From positions 1-64,000 of the forward strand of contig UQNE01000012.1 of assembly GCA_900542355.1 (NCBI GenBank): 64,000 nt of DNA. The letters are read 5' to 3'. The position numbers and the translations under genes were made by a program. Under the pieces are notes generated by a model. It was given only the letters and a program-made list of their open reading frames with translations, had not been told where the DNA came from and did not search any database. Origin of the DNA: an uncultured Bacteroidales bacterium. GTDB taxonomy: Bacteria > Bacteroidota > Bacteroidia > Bacteroidales > Paludibacteraceae. This document shows, in pieces, positions 51,698-60,772 of this stretch (the stretch's first letter is position 1; every line of letters starts with the position of its first letter).

Positions 51698-53350
51698 TTA
51701 TTCCCATTCGATCGTTGCGGGCGGCTTGGACGAGATGTCGTAGCAAACACGGTTGACGCCCTTAACCTTGTTGATGATGTCGTTGGAGCATTTTGCCATA
51801 AAATCGTAAGGCAGATGTGCCCAATCGGCTGTCATCGCATCGGAAGAGGTAACGGCACGGAGTGCCACGGGATTCTCATAAGTGCGCTCATCGCCCATCA
51901 CGCCTACGCTGCGTACCTCGCTGAGCAAGATTGCACCTGCCTGCCAAATCTGATCGTAGAGGCTTACCTCGATCTCACCATTCTGCATATCTGCCGGTAC
52001 GCCCGCTGCCAAGACTGCGCGTGCCTCCTCGCCGGAGAGCCGCACTTTGTACTCACGCAGCCCACGAATAAAAATATCGTCAGCGTCTTGAAGAATACGC
52101 ACTTTCTCGCGTGTGATGTCGCCTAATATGCGCACTGCCAAGCCAGGTCCGGGGAAGGGATGACGGGTAATGAGGTGCTCAGGCATACCCATAGAGCGAC
52201 CTACACGACGCACTTCGTCCTTGAAGAGCCACTTGAGCGGTTCGCAAAGCGAGAGGTTCATCTCCTCAGGCAGACCGCCTACATTGTGGTGGCTCTTGAT
52301 GACCTTGCCCGTGATATTGAGCGATTCGATACGGTCGGGGTAGATAGTACCTTGTGCCAACCACTTGACATCGCCATATTGCTTGTCGCTCGAAGAGCGG
52401 ATGATCTGCTTAGCCTGCTCGTTGAAGACCTCGATGAAATCGCGCCCGATGATTTTGCGTTTGCGCTCGGGTTCTTTGACGCCCGCAAGGTCGGAAAGGA
52501 ACTTGTCGGAAGCGTCCACACCGATGACATTCAGCCCCAAGCACTCGTAATCACGCATCACATCTTGGAACTCGTTTTTGCGGAGCATACCATGATCGAC
52601 GAATATACAGGTGAGTTGGTCGCCTACGGCTTTGTGGAGCAGGACAGCCACCACGGATGAGTCCACCCCACCCGACAAACCGAGGATAACACGGTCGTTG
52701 CCAATCTGGTTGCGCAGTTCGCGCACCGTGGTCTCGACGAACGCATCGGCACTCCACTCTTGCTTGCTACCGCATACATCTACCGCAAAATTGCGCAACA
52801 AGAGCGTACCTTGCAGCGAATGGAACACCTCGGGATGGAACTGCGTACCGAAGATCGGTGCTTGCGCATTGCCTTCGGGCGCAGGGATATAGTAGGCTGC
52901 ATTCTTGACCGTCTCGGTGGAGGCTACCACCTGTGCGCCTTGGGGTACGCAGGTGATACTGTCGCCGTGCGACATCCATACCTGCGAGCCGTCGTCGAAA
53001 CCGCGAAAGATAGGACACTCCTTATTTATATAGGTGAGGTTCTGACGCCCGTATTCGCGTGTACCGGCACTCTCTACCTTACCGCCATAGATATGGCTCA
53101 TATACTGAGCACCATAGCAGATACCTAAGATAGGCAGACGCCCGCGGATATGCGACAAATCGACATGGAAAGCATCGTCTGCATAGACGCTCAGTGGCGA
53201 GCCGGAGAGGATAACACCGATAACATCCGAGTCGTCCTCGGGGTACTTGTTGTAGGGCAAGATCTCACAGAAAGTATCGAGTTCACGCACTCGACGCCCG
53301 ATGAGTTGTGTGGTCTGCGAGCCAAAGTCTAATATAATGATTTTCTGCAT
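51698..53350 (-). CDS. guaA: GMP synthetase
   Basis: 550 residues, somewhat longer than the usual ~515. It aminates XMP to GMP with glutamine and ATP. The class I glutaminase has its nucleophile Cys in GICYGAQYMSHIYGG near 76-90, then the ATP pyrophosphatase domain begins with LGLSGGVDSSVVAVLLHKA near 223-241. The C-terminal dimerisation part ends RVCYDISSKPPATIEWE, typical of GuaA. Its partner guaB is directly upstream, 35 nt away. Confidence 0.97.
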   Translation of the reverse strand: MQKIIILDFGSQTTQLIGRRVRELDTFCEILPYNKYPEDDSDVIGVILSGSPLSVYADDAFHVDLSHIRGRLPILGICYGAQYMSHIYGGKVESAGTREYGRQNLTYINKECPIFRGFDDGSQVWMSHGDSITCVPQGAQVVASTETVKNAAYYIPAPEGNAQAPIFGTQFHPEVFHSLQGTLLLRNFAVDVCGSKQEWSADAFVETTVRELRNQIGNDRVILGLSGGVDSSVVAVLLHKAVGDQLTCIFVDHGMLRKNEFQDVMRDYECLGLNVIGVDASDKFLSDLAGVKEPERKRKIIGRDFIEVFNEQAKQIIRSSSDKQYGDVKWLAQGTIYPDRIESLNITGKVIKSHHNVGGLPEEMNLSLCEPLKWLFKDEVRRVGRSMGMPEHLITRHPFPGPGLAVRILGDITREKVRILQDADDIFIRGLREYKVRLSGEEARAVLAAGVPADMQNGEIEVSLYDQIWQAGAILLSEVRSVGVMGDERTYENPVALRAVTSSDAMTADWAHLPYDFMAKCSNDIINKVKGVNRVCYDISSKPPATIEWE

Positions 53351-53385
53351 ATTATGCTAATTCGCTTTTGTGCAAAAACAGGGAT

Positions 53386-54858
53386 TTATTCGCCGCGTGA
53401 ATAGTTGGGAGTCTCAGCGGTGATAGTTACATTGTGCGGGTGGCTCTCGGTAACGCCTGCTGCCGTGATACGCACGAACTTCGCCTGACGGAGTTCCTCC
53501 AGATTGTGTGCGCCCACATAGCCCATACCCGAACGCAAGCCGCCGAGCAGTTGGTAAATCGTCTCGCAGACATTGCCTTTGTACGGCACACGCCCCACGA
53601 TACCTTCCGGCACCAGTTTGGAGATATTTTTCTCCCCGCCTTGGAAGTAGCGGTCTGCCGAGCCTGCTTTCATTGCATCGATAGACCCCATCCCACGGTA
53701 GGACTTGAACTTACGCCCGTTGTAGATGATTGTATCGCCCGGAGCCTCTTCGGTACCGGCAAACATAGAACCGCACATCACACAGTTGCCTCCTGCGGCG
53801 AGGGCTTTGACGATGTCGCCCGAATAGCGCAAGCCTCCGTCTGCAATCACAGGTACGCCCGTACCCGCTACAGCCTTAGCGCAATCGTAGATAGCTGATA
53901 GTTGCGGTACGCCCACACCGGCAATGATACGCGTGGTGCAGATACTGCCGGGACCGATACCTACTTTGATACCATCGGCACCGTTCTCTACAAGGTACTT
54001 AGCGGCTTCAGCCGTAGCGATATTACCTACCACAACATCTAAGTCGGGGTATTTGGTCTTGATGGTACGAAGAGCATTGACGATGTTCTTGGAGTGTCCG
54101 TGTGCGGAATCGAGCACCACGGCATCCACTCCTTCTGCTACAAGCGCATCCACACGCTCCATAAAATCGGCAGTGATACCTACTCCCGCTGCGCAGCGCA
54201 AGCGTCCGTTGGCGTCTTTGCAAGCATTGGGAAAGTCCTTGAGTTTGGTGATGTCTTTGTAAGTAACGAGTCCGCGGAGGTGTCCTTCGGAATCCACTAC
54301 GGGCAGTTTCTCCACGCGGTGTGCCTGCAATGCCTGCATAACGACATCGGTAGAGGTGGATTCGATGGTGATGAGGTTGTCTTTGGTCATCACTTCCTCG
54401 ACAGGACGCGTCATATTCTGCTCAAAACGCAGGTCGCGGTTGGTAACGATACCTACCAAGAAATTGTCTTTATCCACCACAGGGATACCACCGATATGGT
54501 TCTCGTGCATAATACGCAAAGCATCGCCTACGGTCTGCTCGGCTGTGATGGTGATAGGATCTGAGATTAGTCCGTTCTCCGAGCGTTTCACCCTTCTTAC
54601 CTCAGCCGCTTGTTGCGCGATAGACATATTCTTGTGGATAACTCCGATACCTCCTTCGCGTGCTACGGCAATCGCCATAGTCGATTCGGTAACCGTGTCC
54701 ATAGCAGCCGACACCACGGGGATGTTGAGCGCAATATGGCGTGAGAACTGACCACACAGAGAAACCTCGCGCGGCAAAACCTCGCTATAAGCGGGCACGA
54801 GCAGGACATCATCAAAGGTGAGACCCTCTTGAAGAACTCGTTCTGAAAGCAAAGACAT
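53386..54858 (-). CDS. guaB: IMP dehydrogenase
   Basis: 490 residues. It oxidises IMP to XMP with NAD. Motifs: TFDDVLLVPAYSEVLP near 14-29, a pair of CBS domains from ~95 to 210 that bind nucleotides for regulation, GIGPGSICTTRII near 300-312 with the catalytic Cys, and YRGMGSIDAMK near 387-397. It starts the guanine branch and is followed by guaA. Confidence 0.98.
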   Translation of the reverse strand: MSLLSERVLQEGLTFDDVLLVPAYSEVLPREVSLCGQFSRHIALNIPVVSAAMDTVTESTMAIAVAREGGIGVIHKNMSIAQQAAEVRRVKRSENGLISDPITITAEQTVGDALRIMHENHIGGIPVVDKDNFLVGIVTNRDLRFEQNMTRPVEEVMTKDNLITIESTSTDVVMQALQAHRVEKLPVVDSEGHLRGLVTYKDITKLKDFPNACKDANGRLRCAAGVGITADFMERVDALVAEGVDAVVLDSAHGHSKNIVNALRTIKTKYPDLDVVVGNIATAEAAKYLVENGADGIKVGIGPGSICTTRIIAGVGVPQLSAIYDCAKAVAGTGVPVIADGGLRYSGDIVKALAAGGNCVMCGSMFAGTEEAPGDTIIYNGRKFKSYRGMGSIDAMKAGSADRYFQGGEKNISKLVPEGIVGRVPYKGNVCETIYQLLGGLRSGMGYVGAHNLEELRQAKFVRITAAGVTESHPHNVTITAETPNYSRGE

Positions 54859-54948
54859 ATCTATTTATTTATAAGTTTATACTATTTGATTGCAGCAACA
54901 GCAAGTTGCCACGGAGAATGTTCCAAACGACTTGTCGCCGAAAATGGA

Positions 54949-55998
54949 TTAGATCAGATGATCACAATAGAAACAACGCGTGTTGCCCTCGCTGTCGGTA
55001 TAGACCTTATGCGGTACCGGTTCGGTGGTAACAATACAGCGGTCGTTGTGGCACAATGTTGAAGAAAGCGTGGTTTCGGGTTGCGACACTTGCTCGTCTT
55101 TCCACTGCAAGAGTGTGTAGATCAACGCCATACGGACATACTTACCGTTCTCTACCTGTCGGAAATAGGCGGCACGAGGGTCGTTATCTACCTCAACGGT
55201 AATCTCATTTACACGAGGCAGCGGATGCAGAACGACCATATCGGGTTTAGCAAGAGCCATCTTCGCGGGGTCGAGGATAAACGAATCTTTAAGCCGCTCA
55301 TACTCATCAAGGTCAGCAAAACGCTCTTGCTGCACACGGGTCATATAGAGTACATCGAGCATCGGCATAGCCTCCTCAAGGGTATGCATCTCGGTATAGT
55401 TGCAGCCCAACTCCTGCTTCATATAGTCCGGCAGACGCAACTCAGCGGGCGAGATAAGCACGAAATGTGTCCCCTCGTATCGGCGCATGGCTTTGATAAG
55501 CGAGTGCACGGTGCGACCGTATTTGAGGTCTCCGCAAAGACCGATGGTGAGGTGGTCAAAACGCCCGAGTTCGCGACGGATAGTGAGCAGGTCGGTCATC
55601 GTCTGAGTGGGGTGCGAGTGTCCCCCATCACCCGCATTGATAACGGGGATACGGCTGAACTCGCTTGCCACACGCGGAGCACCCTCTTTGTAGTGGCGCA
55701 TAGCGATGATGTCGGCAAACGAAGAGATCACACGCACGGTGTCTGCCACCGTTTCGCCCTTGCTCACCGAACTAGATTTTGCATCGGAGAAGCCCAACAC
55801 ATTGCCACCGAGTTCCATCATGGCTGCAGTAAAACTCAGTCGTGTACGGGTACTCGGCTCATAGAAGAGCGTTGCCAGTTTCTTGCCTCGGCAAGCATCG
55901 GCGTACTTAGCGGGATTGGCAATGATGTCTAACGCACGATTGATAATGCTATCAATCTCCGCTGTGGTCAAATCGGTCGGGTCTAAAAGATGACGCAT
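54949..55998 (-). CDS. pyrB: Aspartate transcarbamoylase carrying a PyrI-type zinc domain
   Basis: 349 residues. Residues 1-~305 are a normal PyrB catalytic chain: FYEPSTRTRLSFTAAM near 46-61 for carbamoyl phosphate, DGGHSHPTQTMTDLLTI, and HPLPRVNEITVEVD near 258-271. The C-terminal ~40 residues carry Cys316, Cys321, Cys342 and Cys345 in the pattern C-x4-C-x20-C-x2-C, matching the zinc domain of the separate regulatory subunit PyrI (C-x4-C-x23-C-x2-C), with CIVTTEPV like the CI-x-xxEPV of PyrI. The ~100-residue nucleotide-binding domain of PyrI is missing. No pyrI gene is nearby. Likely outcome: trimer contacts kept but CTP/ATP allostery lost; this is inference. Confidence 0.95.
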   Translation of the reverse strand: MRHLLDPTDLTTAEIDSIINRALDIIANPAKYADACRGKKLATLFYEPSTRTRLSFTAAMMELGGNVLGFSDAKSSSVSKGETVADTVRVISSFADIIAMRHYKEGAPRVASEFSRIPVINAGDGGHSHPTQTMTDLLTIRRELGRFDHLTIGLCGDLKYGRTVHSLIKAMRRYEGTHFVLISPAELRLPDYMKQELGCNYTEMHTLEEAMPMLDVLYMTRVQQERFADLDEYERLKDSFILDPAKMALAKPDMVVLHPLPRVNEITVEVDNDPRAAYFRQVENGKYVRMALIYTLLQWKDEQVSQPETTLSSTLCHNDRCIVTTEPVPHKVYTDSEGNTRCFYCDHLI

Positions 55999-56055
55999 AT
56001 TTGGGGTTGAATTAAGTTGTTGATTTCGGATTTACTATGTTTGGACAAATACTAT

Positions 56056-56694
56056 CTATCGGTTCATCCAACTCTCATCGCTCGGATTGTTGCGGAAGCG
56101 GATAAGTCGCTCTTTGTCCTCGGGGCGGATATACCCTTCGGCAGCAGCCACCTCGACCAACTCGTCCAAACAACTGAGGCTGTGGTTCTCCACATGTGCC
56201 TCGGCAAGTCGGTCAAGACCTTTCTGCATCCCATAAGTGAAAATAGATACCACCCCGAGCACTTCTGCCCCTGCCTCACGCAGAACATTCACTACCTCTA
56301 TACAACTGCCAGCCGTAGAGATGAGGTCCTCCACTACCACCACTTTCTGCCCGGGCAGCAATCGCCCTTCTATTTGGTTCTGCCTTCCGTGGTCTTTGGC
56401 CCCCGAACGCACATAGCCCATCGGGAGATTGAGTTTGGTAGCCGTGATAGCAGCGTGTGCAATACCCGCCGTAGAGGTACCCATCAGCACTTCTGCCTCG
56501 GGATAATACTGTCGAATAGTCGCTGCTAAACCGTTCTCAACATCTTCGCGTACCGCACAGTCGGAGAGCGTAAGGCGATTGTCACAATAGATCGGACTTT
56601 TGATACCGCTCGCCCAAGTAAAAGGTTGCTCGGGGCGCAAGAAGACCGCCTTAATCTGCAGCAGGTCTTTGGCTATCTGTTCACTCAAATTCAT
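56056..56694 (-). CDS. pyrE: Orotate phosphoribosyltransferase
   Basis: 212 residues. It transfers orotate onto PRPP to form OMP. The type I PRTase motif VVVVEDLISTAGSCIEVV near 113-130 is the PRPP loop, with FTWASGIKSPIYCDNR near 25-40. I start at the ATG at 56694 (MNLSEQIAK); an alternative TTG start at 56718 would overlap the pyrF stop. It follows pyrF directly in the operon. Confidence 0.97.
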   Translation of the reverse strand: MNLSEQIAKDLLQIKAVFLRPEQPFTWASGIKSPIYCDNRLTLSDCAVREDVENGLAATIRQYYPEAEVLMGTSTAGIAHAAITATKLNLPMGYVRSGAKDHGRQNQIEGRLLPGQKVVVVEDLISTAGSCIEVVNVLREAGAEVLGVVSIFTYGMQKGLDRLAEAHVENHSLSCLDELVEVAAAEGYIRPEDKERLIRFRNNPSDESWMNR

Positions 56695-56714
56695 ATTTGC
56701 TATTTTACGATTGT

Positions 56715-57410
56715 TCAATTTAGAAACTCCTCAACACAACGGCGATAGGCAGCCACAGGGTCGAAAGCCGCCGTGATAGGACGCCCTACCACAATATAAT
56801 CGGAGCCGATACGCCGTGCATCGGCGGGAGTAGTTACCCGCACTTGGTCGCCCACCTGCCCGTCGGCAAACCGGATACCGGGTGTAACCGTCAGAAAATC
56901 TGCACCGCACGCCTCTTTCACCATACCTGCTTCCAGCGGCGAGCAGACCACGCCATCAAGCCCTGCGGCTTTGGCGCACTCTGCATAGTGAACCACCACT
57001 TCGCTCATCTTGCCGGGGATGAGCAAGTCGGTATGCATGCGCTCCTCGCTGGTGGAGGTGAGTTGCGTAACTGCCAGCAGGATAGGGCGGGTACCGTCGG
57101 GGCGGGTCAGTCCTTCTATCGCTGCACGCATCATCTCAATGGTACCCGCAGCGTGCAGGTTGACCATATCCACATCCAGGCGAGATAGTACCGCCATGGC
57201 CTTCTTCACCGTGTTGGGAATGTCGTGCAGTTTGAGGTCGAGGAATATCTTGTGCCCGCGTGCTTTGAGTTCGCGCACGATAGCGGGACCTTCTGCGTAA
57301 TAGAGTTCCATACCTATCTTAACGAACGGCTTGCAGTCGGTGAATTGATCCAAGAAGGCATAAGTAGCCTCGGCAGAGGAAAAATCGCATGCTATGATGA
57401 CATCTTTCAT
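56715..57410 (-). CDS. pyrF: Orotidine 5'-phosphate decarboxylase
   Basis: 231 residues. It makes UMP from OMP. Motifs: IACDFSSAEATYAFL near 6-20, the catalytic DLKLHDIPNTVKKAM near 58-72 (Lys-Asp pair), VTPGIRFADGQVGDQVR, and IVVGRPITAAFDP near 206-218. This is the short E. coli-like form, not the longer type seen in some Bacteroidetes. pyrE follows in the same transcript. Confidence 0.97.
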   Translation of the reverse strand: MKDVIIACDFSSAEATYAFLDQFTDCKPFVKIGMELYYAEGPAIVRELKARGHKIFLDLKLHDIPNTVKKAMAVLSRLDVDMVNLHAAGTIEMMRAAIEGLTRPDGTRPILLAVTQLTSTSEERMHTDLLIPGKMSEVVVHYAECAKAAGLDGVVCSPLEAGMVKEACGADFLTVTPGIRFADGQVGDQVRVTTPADARRIGSDYIVVGRPITAAFDPVAAYRRCVEEFLN

Positions 57411-57449
57411 AAGTAAGACTTTCTAATTTACAGGGGTTAGCCTACGCAT

Positions 57450-58373
57450 TTACGAGCGATTGACTATCCCTATTATTTCGTTTATGTTGTTGATTTTCAG
57501 TTCGTCGAGCAATGCGGGCAGAGCATCGATGATGTCCTTGCATGCTGTAGGTTGCACCAAGTTAGCCGCTCCTACCTCTACCGCCGTAGCACCCGCCATC
57601 ATCATCTCCACCACCTCTTCTGCACGGCTCACTCCGCCGCAACCGATGATAGGTATTCGGCAGGCTTGTGCCACCTGATTAACCATTCGCAATGCCACAG
57701 GGAAGATACCGTTGCCCGAATAACCGCCGTAGCGGTTGGCCAATACAGGGCGACGACGACGGATGTCGATTCGCATTCCGAGCATCGTGTTGATAAGGCA
57801 CAAGCCGTCCGCTCCCGCCTCTTCGCAAGCACGCGCAATTGCCACGATGTCCGTTACATTGGGCGAGAGTTTCATATACACCGGCTTATGCGTTACGACC
57901 TTGACGGCGCGTGTAACCTCCGCAGCAGCCTGCGGGTCAGTACCAAATGCCATGCCGCCATTATGCACATTGGGGCAGGAGATGTTCACCTCCAGTATCG
58001 CCGCATCGGTCTCACGGTCGATACGCTCACAAGTGTAAGCATAATCGTCTATCGAGAAACCGCTGATGTTTGCTATGATCGGACCGCCATATATCTTGCG
58101 TAGAGCCGGCATCTCGTGCCCGATTACATCGTCCACCCCCGGGTTCTGCAAGCCCACTGCGTTGATCATCCCATAGTTGCCACACTCTGCGATACGAGGC
58201 AAAGGGTTTCCGTAGCGAGGTGCACGAGTGGTACCCTTGCAAGAGATAGCCCCAAGGATATTCAGGTCGTAGCACTCGCTGAGTTCCTGTCCAAAGCCAC
58301 AAGTGCCCGAAGCAGGAATGAGCGGGTTCTTCATCCGCACACCCGAAAGCGATATTTCTAAGCGACCGTTCAT
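57450..58373 (-). CDS. pyrD: Dihydroorotate dehydrogenase, class 1B catalytic subunit
   Basis: 307 residues. It oxidises dihydroorotate with FMN and passes electrons to PyrK and NAD. Motifs: IPASGTCGFG near 19-28, AILEVNISCPNVHNGG near 124-139 with the catalytic Cys in SCPN, and GCGGVSRAEEVVEMMMAGAT near 248-267. The pairing with pyrK shows the type 1B (NAD-linked) enzyme. The pyrK stop and pyrD start are 15 nt apart. Confidence 0.97.
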   Translation of the reverse strand: MNGRLEISLSGVRMKNPLIPASGTCGFGQELSECYDLNILGAISCKGTTRAPRYGNPLPRIAECGNYGMINAVGLQNPGVDDVIGHEMPALRKIYGGPIIANISGFSIDDYAYTCERIDRETDAAILEVNISCPNVHNGGMAFGTDPQAAAEVTRAVKVVTHKPVYMKLSPNVTDIVAIARACEEAGADGLCLINTMLGMRIDIRRRRPVLANRYGGYSGNGIFPVALRMVNQVAQACRIPIIGCGGVSRAEEVVEMMMAGATAVEVGAANLVQPTACKDIIDALPALLDELKINNINEIIGIVNRS

Positions 58374-58388
58374 TGGTTCATCGTTGAT

Positions 58389-59114
58389 TTATAAATTTAT
58401 TTCTTCGGCATGGAACACCGGCCCTTCTTTGCAGACGCGTTTATAGCCGTTCTTGGTCTGAATGGTGCAACCCACACATATCCCGAAGCCACATCCCATA
58501 CGCTCCTCCATACTCACTTCGCCCTCCGTGCCGGCTGTGGCAATCAGCGCACGCAACATCGGCTGCGGACCGCATGCGTAGTAGTACGACTGCCCCCCGT
58601 CCAATGCAGCGGTTACAAACCCTTGCTGCCCATACGACCCGTCGGCGGTGGTAACCACCACCTCGCTCCCCAACTCGGCAAACTCTCTCTCAAAGAACAC
58701 TTCCTCTTTCGTATTAAAGCCCAAGACCACGCGCACCGCCTTGCCCTCTGCACGAAGGCATTTGGCTAAGTAGTACAGCGGCGGAACACCTACTCCGCCC
58801 CCCACCAGCAGTGGTTTCTCGCCCGCACGGCTCAAGTCGTACCCATTGCCTAACTGCGTCAATATGCTGAGTGTCGTCCCCTCGGGCAGCAGCGACATCA
58901 AGCGCGTTCCCTCGCCCACTACCTTATATATAAGCGTCAGCACATCCCCCTCCACATCGCAAACCGAGATAGGGCGACGCAAAAAATGCTCGGGTACGGC
59001 AATATCCACAAACTGCCCCGCCCTAATGCCGTCGGTCGCTCCACGAAGACGCATTTTGTACACGCGGCTCGCTATGAGTTGGTTGGAGAGAAGGACAAAA
59101 GTGGCAGTTTGCAT
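58389..59114 (-). CDS. pyrK: Dihydroorotate dehydrogenase electron-transfer subunit
   Basis: 241 residues. It carries FAD and a 2Fe-2S centre and moves electrons from PyrD to NAD. A ferredoxin-reductase-like FAD and NAD domain is visible (FVDIAVPEHFLRRPISVCDVEGD; GGGVGVPPLYYLAKCL), and the 2Fe-2S cysteines lie in CGFGICVGCTIQTKNGYKRVC near 211-231. It ends 15 nt before the pyrD start and begins 5 nt after the pyrC stop. Confidence 0.97.
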   Translation of the reverse strand: MQTATFVLLSNQLIASRVYKMRLRGATDGIRAGQFVDIAVPEHFLRRPISVCDVEGDVLTLIYKVVGEGTRLMSLLPEGTTLSILTQLGNGYDLSRAGEKPLLVGGGVGVPPLYYLAKCLRAEGKAVRVVLGFNTKEEVFFEREFAELGSEVVVTTADGSYGQQGFVTAALDGGQSYYYACGPQPMLRALIATAGTEGEVSMEERMGCGFGICVGCTIQTKNGYKRVCKEGPVFHAEEINL

Positions 59115-59119
59115 ATCGG

Positions 59120-60328
59120 TTAGAGGTTAGAAGTTAAATCGCTTGCGCTATTAGAAGTTTGACCGCTCTCCGTGTTGTTAGAAGCCTGTCCGCTCTCGTC
59201 GGTTGCTTCACTTCGGCGGAAGACGATGTTGCCGTTGTAGGTAGTCTCTAAGCAGCGACCATAGACAGTCCAGCCCGCAAAAGGCGTGGAGTGCCCTTTC
59301 GATAAGAATGTATCGGGATTGATTTCGTAGGGTGTCTCCACCTCAAAGGTAGCCCACGAAGTACCTGTCGGCAAGCCCATTATCTCCCTTGCTCTTGTGG
59401 ACATCAGTTCCACAAGACGCTCCAAAGTAATCAGACCGGTGCGCACCAAATAGGTGTACATCAGCGGGAAAGCACATTCTATCCCTACAATACCGAACGC
59501 ACTATTCTCCAAGCCGCGACTTTTCTCCTCGGCTGTATGGGGTGCGTGGTCGGTTGCGATAACATCTATTGTGCCGTCTATGATACCCGCAAGGAGTGCC
59601 ATCTGGTCGTCCACGCCACGCAAAGGCGGGTTCATCTTCCAGCAGCCGTCCTCCTGCAAGTTGCGCTCATTGAGCAACAAGTAGTGCGGAGCCGTCTCGC
59701 AAGTAACCTTTGCCCCACGCGCCTTGGCTTCGCGAATCAGTTGCACACTCTCTTTGGTGGAGATATGGCATATATGCAGGCGGCAACCGGTCTCCTCACT
59801 CAGGCGGATATTACGCTCCACCTCGCGCCATTCGCTCTCGGAGCAGATACCACGATGATTATGTTCGCGTGCATACACACCCGCGTGTATGTACCCGCCA
59901 TGCAGCAGACTATTCACCTCGCAGTGCTCCACGATGATACTTCCCACCTCTACACACTGCTCCATCGCACGACGCATCAAGTCCTCGCTCTGCACACCGC
60001 ACCCGTCATCCGAGAAACCGGCAACCAAAGGTGCAAGTGCCTTCATATTAACAAGTTCACCCTCGCCTTTCCGGCCGAGGGTGATGGTGGCATAGGGGTG
60101 CACGCCGATGAGGCTATCGCGGGCAATAATCCCTTGCTGTATGTGCAGATTATCTAAGTTGTCAGGGGCGGGATTGAGGTTCGGCATAGTGAACACATCA
60201 GAGTAGCCGGCGGATGCAGCGGCAGAACTGCCACTATGGATTGTCTCTTTTTGGGTAAATCCCGGCTCTCGGAAATGAACATGCATATCCACAAGCGCGG
60301 GAATACGAATTATACCTTTTTGTACCAT
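59120..60328 (-). CDS. pyrC: Dihydroorotase with a repetitive C-terminal tail
   Basis: 402 residues. It cyclises carbamoyl-aspartate to dihydroorotate. Metal and substrate motifs: PALVDMHVHFREPGFTQKE near 10-28, DVIATDHAPHTAEEK near 250-264 and the GHSTPFAGW C-terminal substrate segment. The last ~30 residues are low complexity with a 9-residue duplication (ESGQASNNT then ESGQTSNSA) and are not part of the enzyme fold. I start at ATG 60328 (MVQKGIIRIPA); the frame is open 14 codons farther but those cross the promoter leader. It is the first gene of the 30-kb nucleotide block. Confidence 0.96.
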   Translation of the reverse strand: MVQKGIIRIPALVDMHVHFREPGFTQKETIHSGSSAAASAGYSDVFTMPNLNPAPDNLDNLHIQQGIIARDSLIGVHPYATITLGRKGEGELVNMKALAPLVAGFSDDGCGVQSEDLMRRAMEQCVEVGSIIVEHCEVNSLLHGGYIHAGVYAREHNHRGICSESEWREVERNIRLSEETGCRLHICHISTKESVQLIREAKARGAKVTCETAPHYLLLNERNLQEDGCWKMNPPLRGVDDQMALLAGIIDGTIDVIATDHAPHTAEEKSRGLENSAFGIVGIECAFPLMYTYLVRTGLITLERLVELMSTRAREIMGLPTGTSWATFEVETPYEINPDTFLSKGHSTPFAGWTVYGRCLETTYNGNIVFRRSEATDESGQASNNTESGQTSNSASDLTSNL

Positions 60329-60367
60329 GACTACCTGTTTTGCGAGTGAGGTTCTCGAAATCGAATG

Positions 60368-60399
60368 CAAAGGTACTGCTTTTTTTTGGATTATACAAG
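60368..60399 (-). promoter_or_regulatory. Promoter of the nucleotide-biosynthesis block
   Basis: On the minus strand TTG, 20 nt, TACCTTTG (60368-60375). The start of transcription would be near 60361, a leader of about 33 nt before pyrC. No other promoter of this type is seen inside the 30-kb block. Confidence 0.85.
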
Positions 60400-60528
60400 T
60401 GCGCCGACAGAATAATTTGCGTTATTCGCCTTAGCCTTTGATTGCCAGTAAGATAGCCCCCACACCACCTATACACCACCCCTTCGCCCCCTCCTCAGTA
60501 CTCCCCCAAAAAAACACACCCTCAATCC

Positions 60529-60640
60529 CTAGATTATAGAATCCCTAGACCATCTAGATCATATAGATCCCCCTAGAAGACCATCTAGAGTATCTAGACC
60601 ATTCTAGATCCCCTAGAGTATATAGATCCCCTATATTCCC
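60529..60640. repeat. 9-bp CTAG tandem repeat, about 11 units
   Basis: A long array of 9-bp units such as CTAGACCAT, CTAGATCAT, CTAGAGTAT and CTAGATCCC. It is the largest member of the family at 12012, 38991 and 41622. No gene is seen in 60400-61084. Confidence 0.85.
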
Positions 60641-60728
60641 TACCGCCCCTCTCATTCATACAACACATTTTAACAAGCATACTGCCCCCTATATGCCCCT
60701 CGTTGTGCAGCGGCTGTCCCCTGACCGT

Positions 60729-60772
60729 AGTATGTTTTTAGTATGTGATTAGTATGTGATTAGTATGTGATT
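60729..60772. repeat. 11-bp tandem repeat (AGTATGTGATT), four units
   Basis: One variant and three identical 11-bp units AGTATGTGATT end in AAGCC. Confidence 0.85.
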
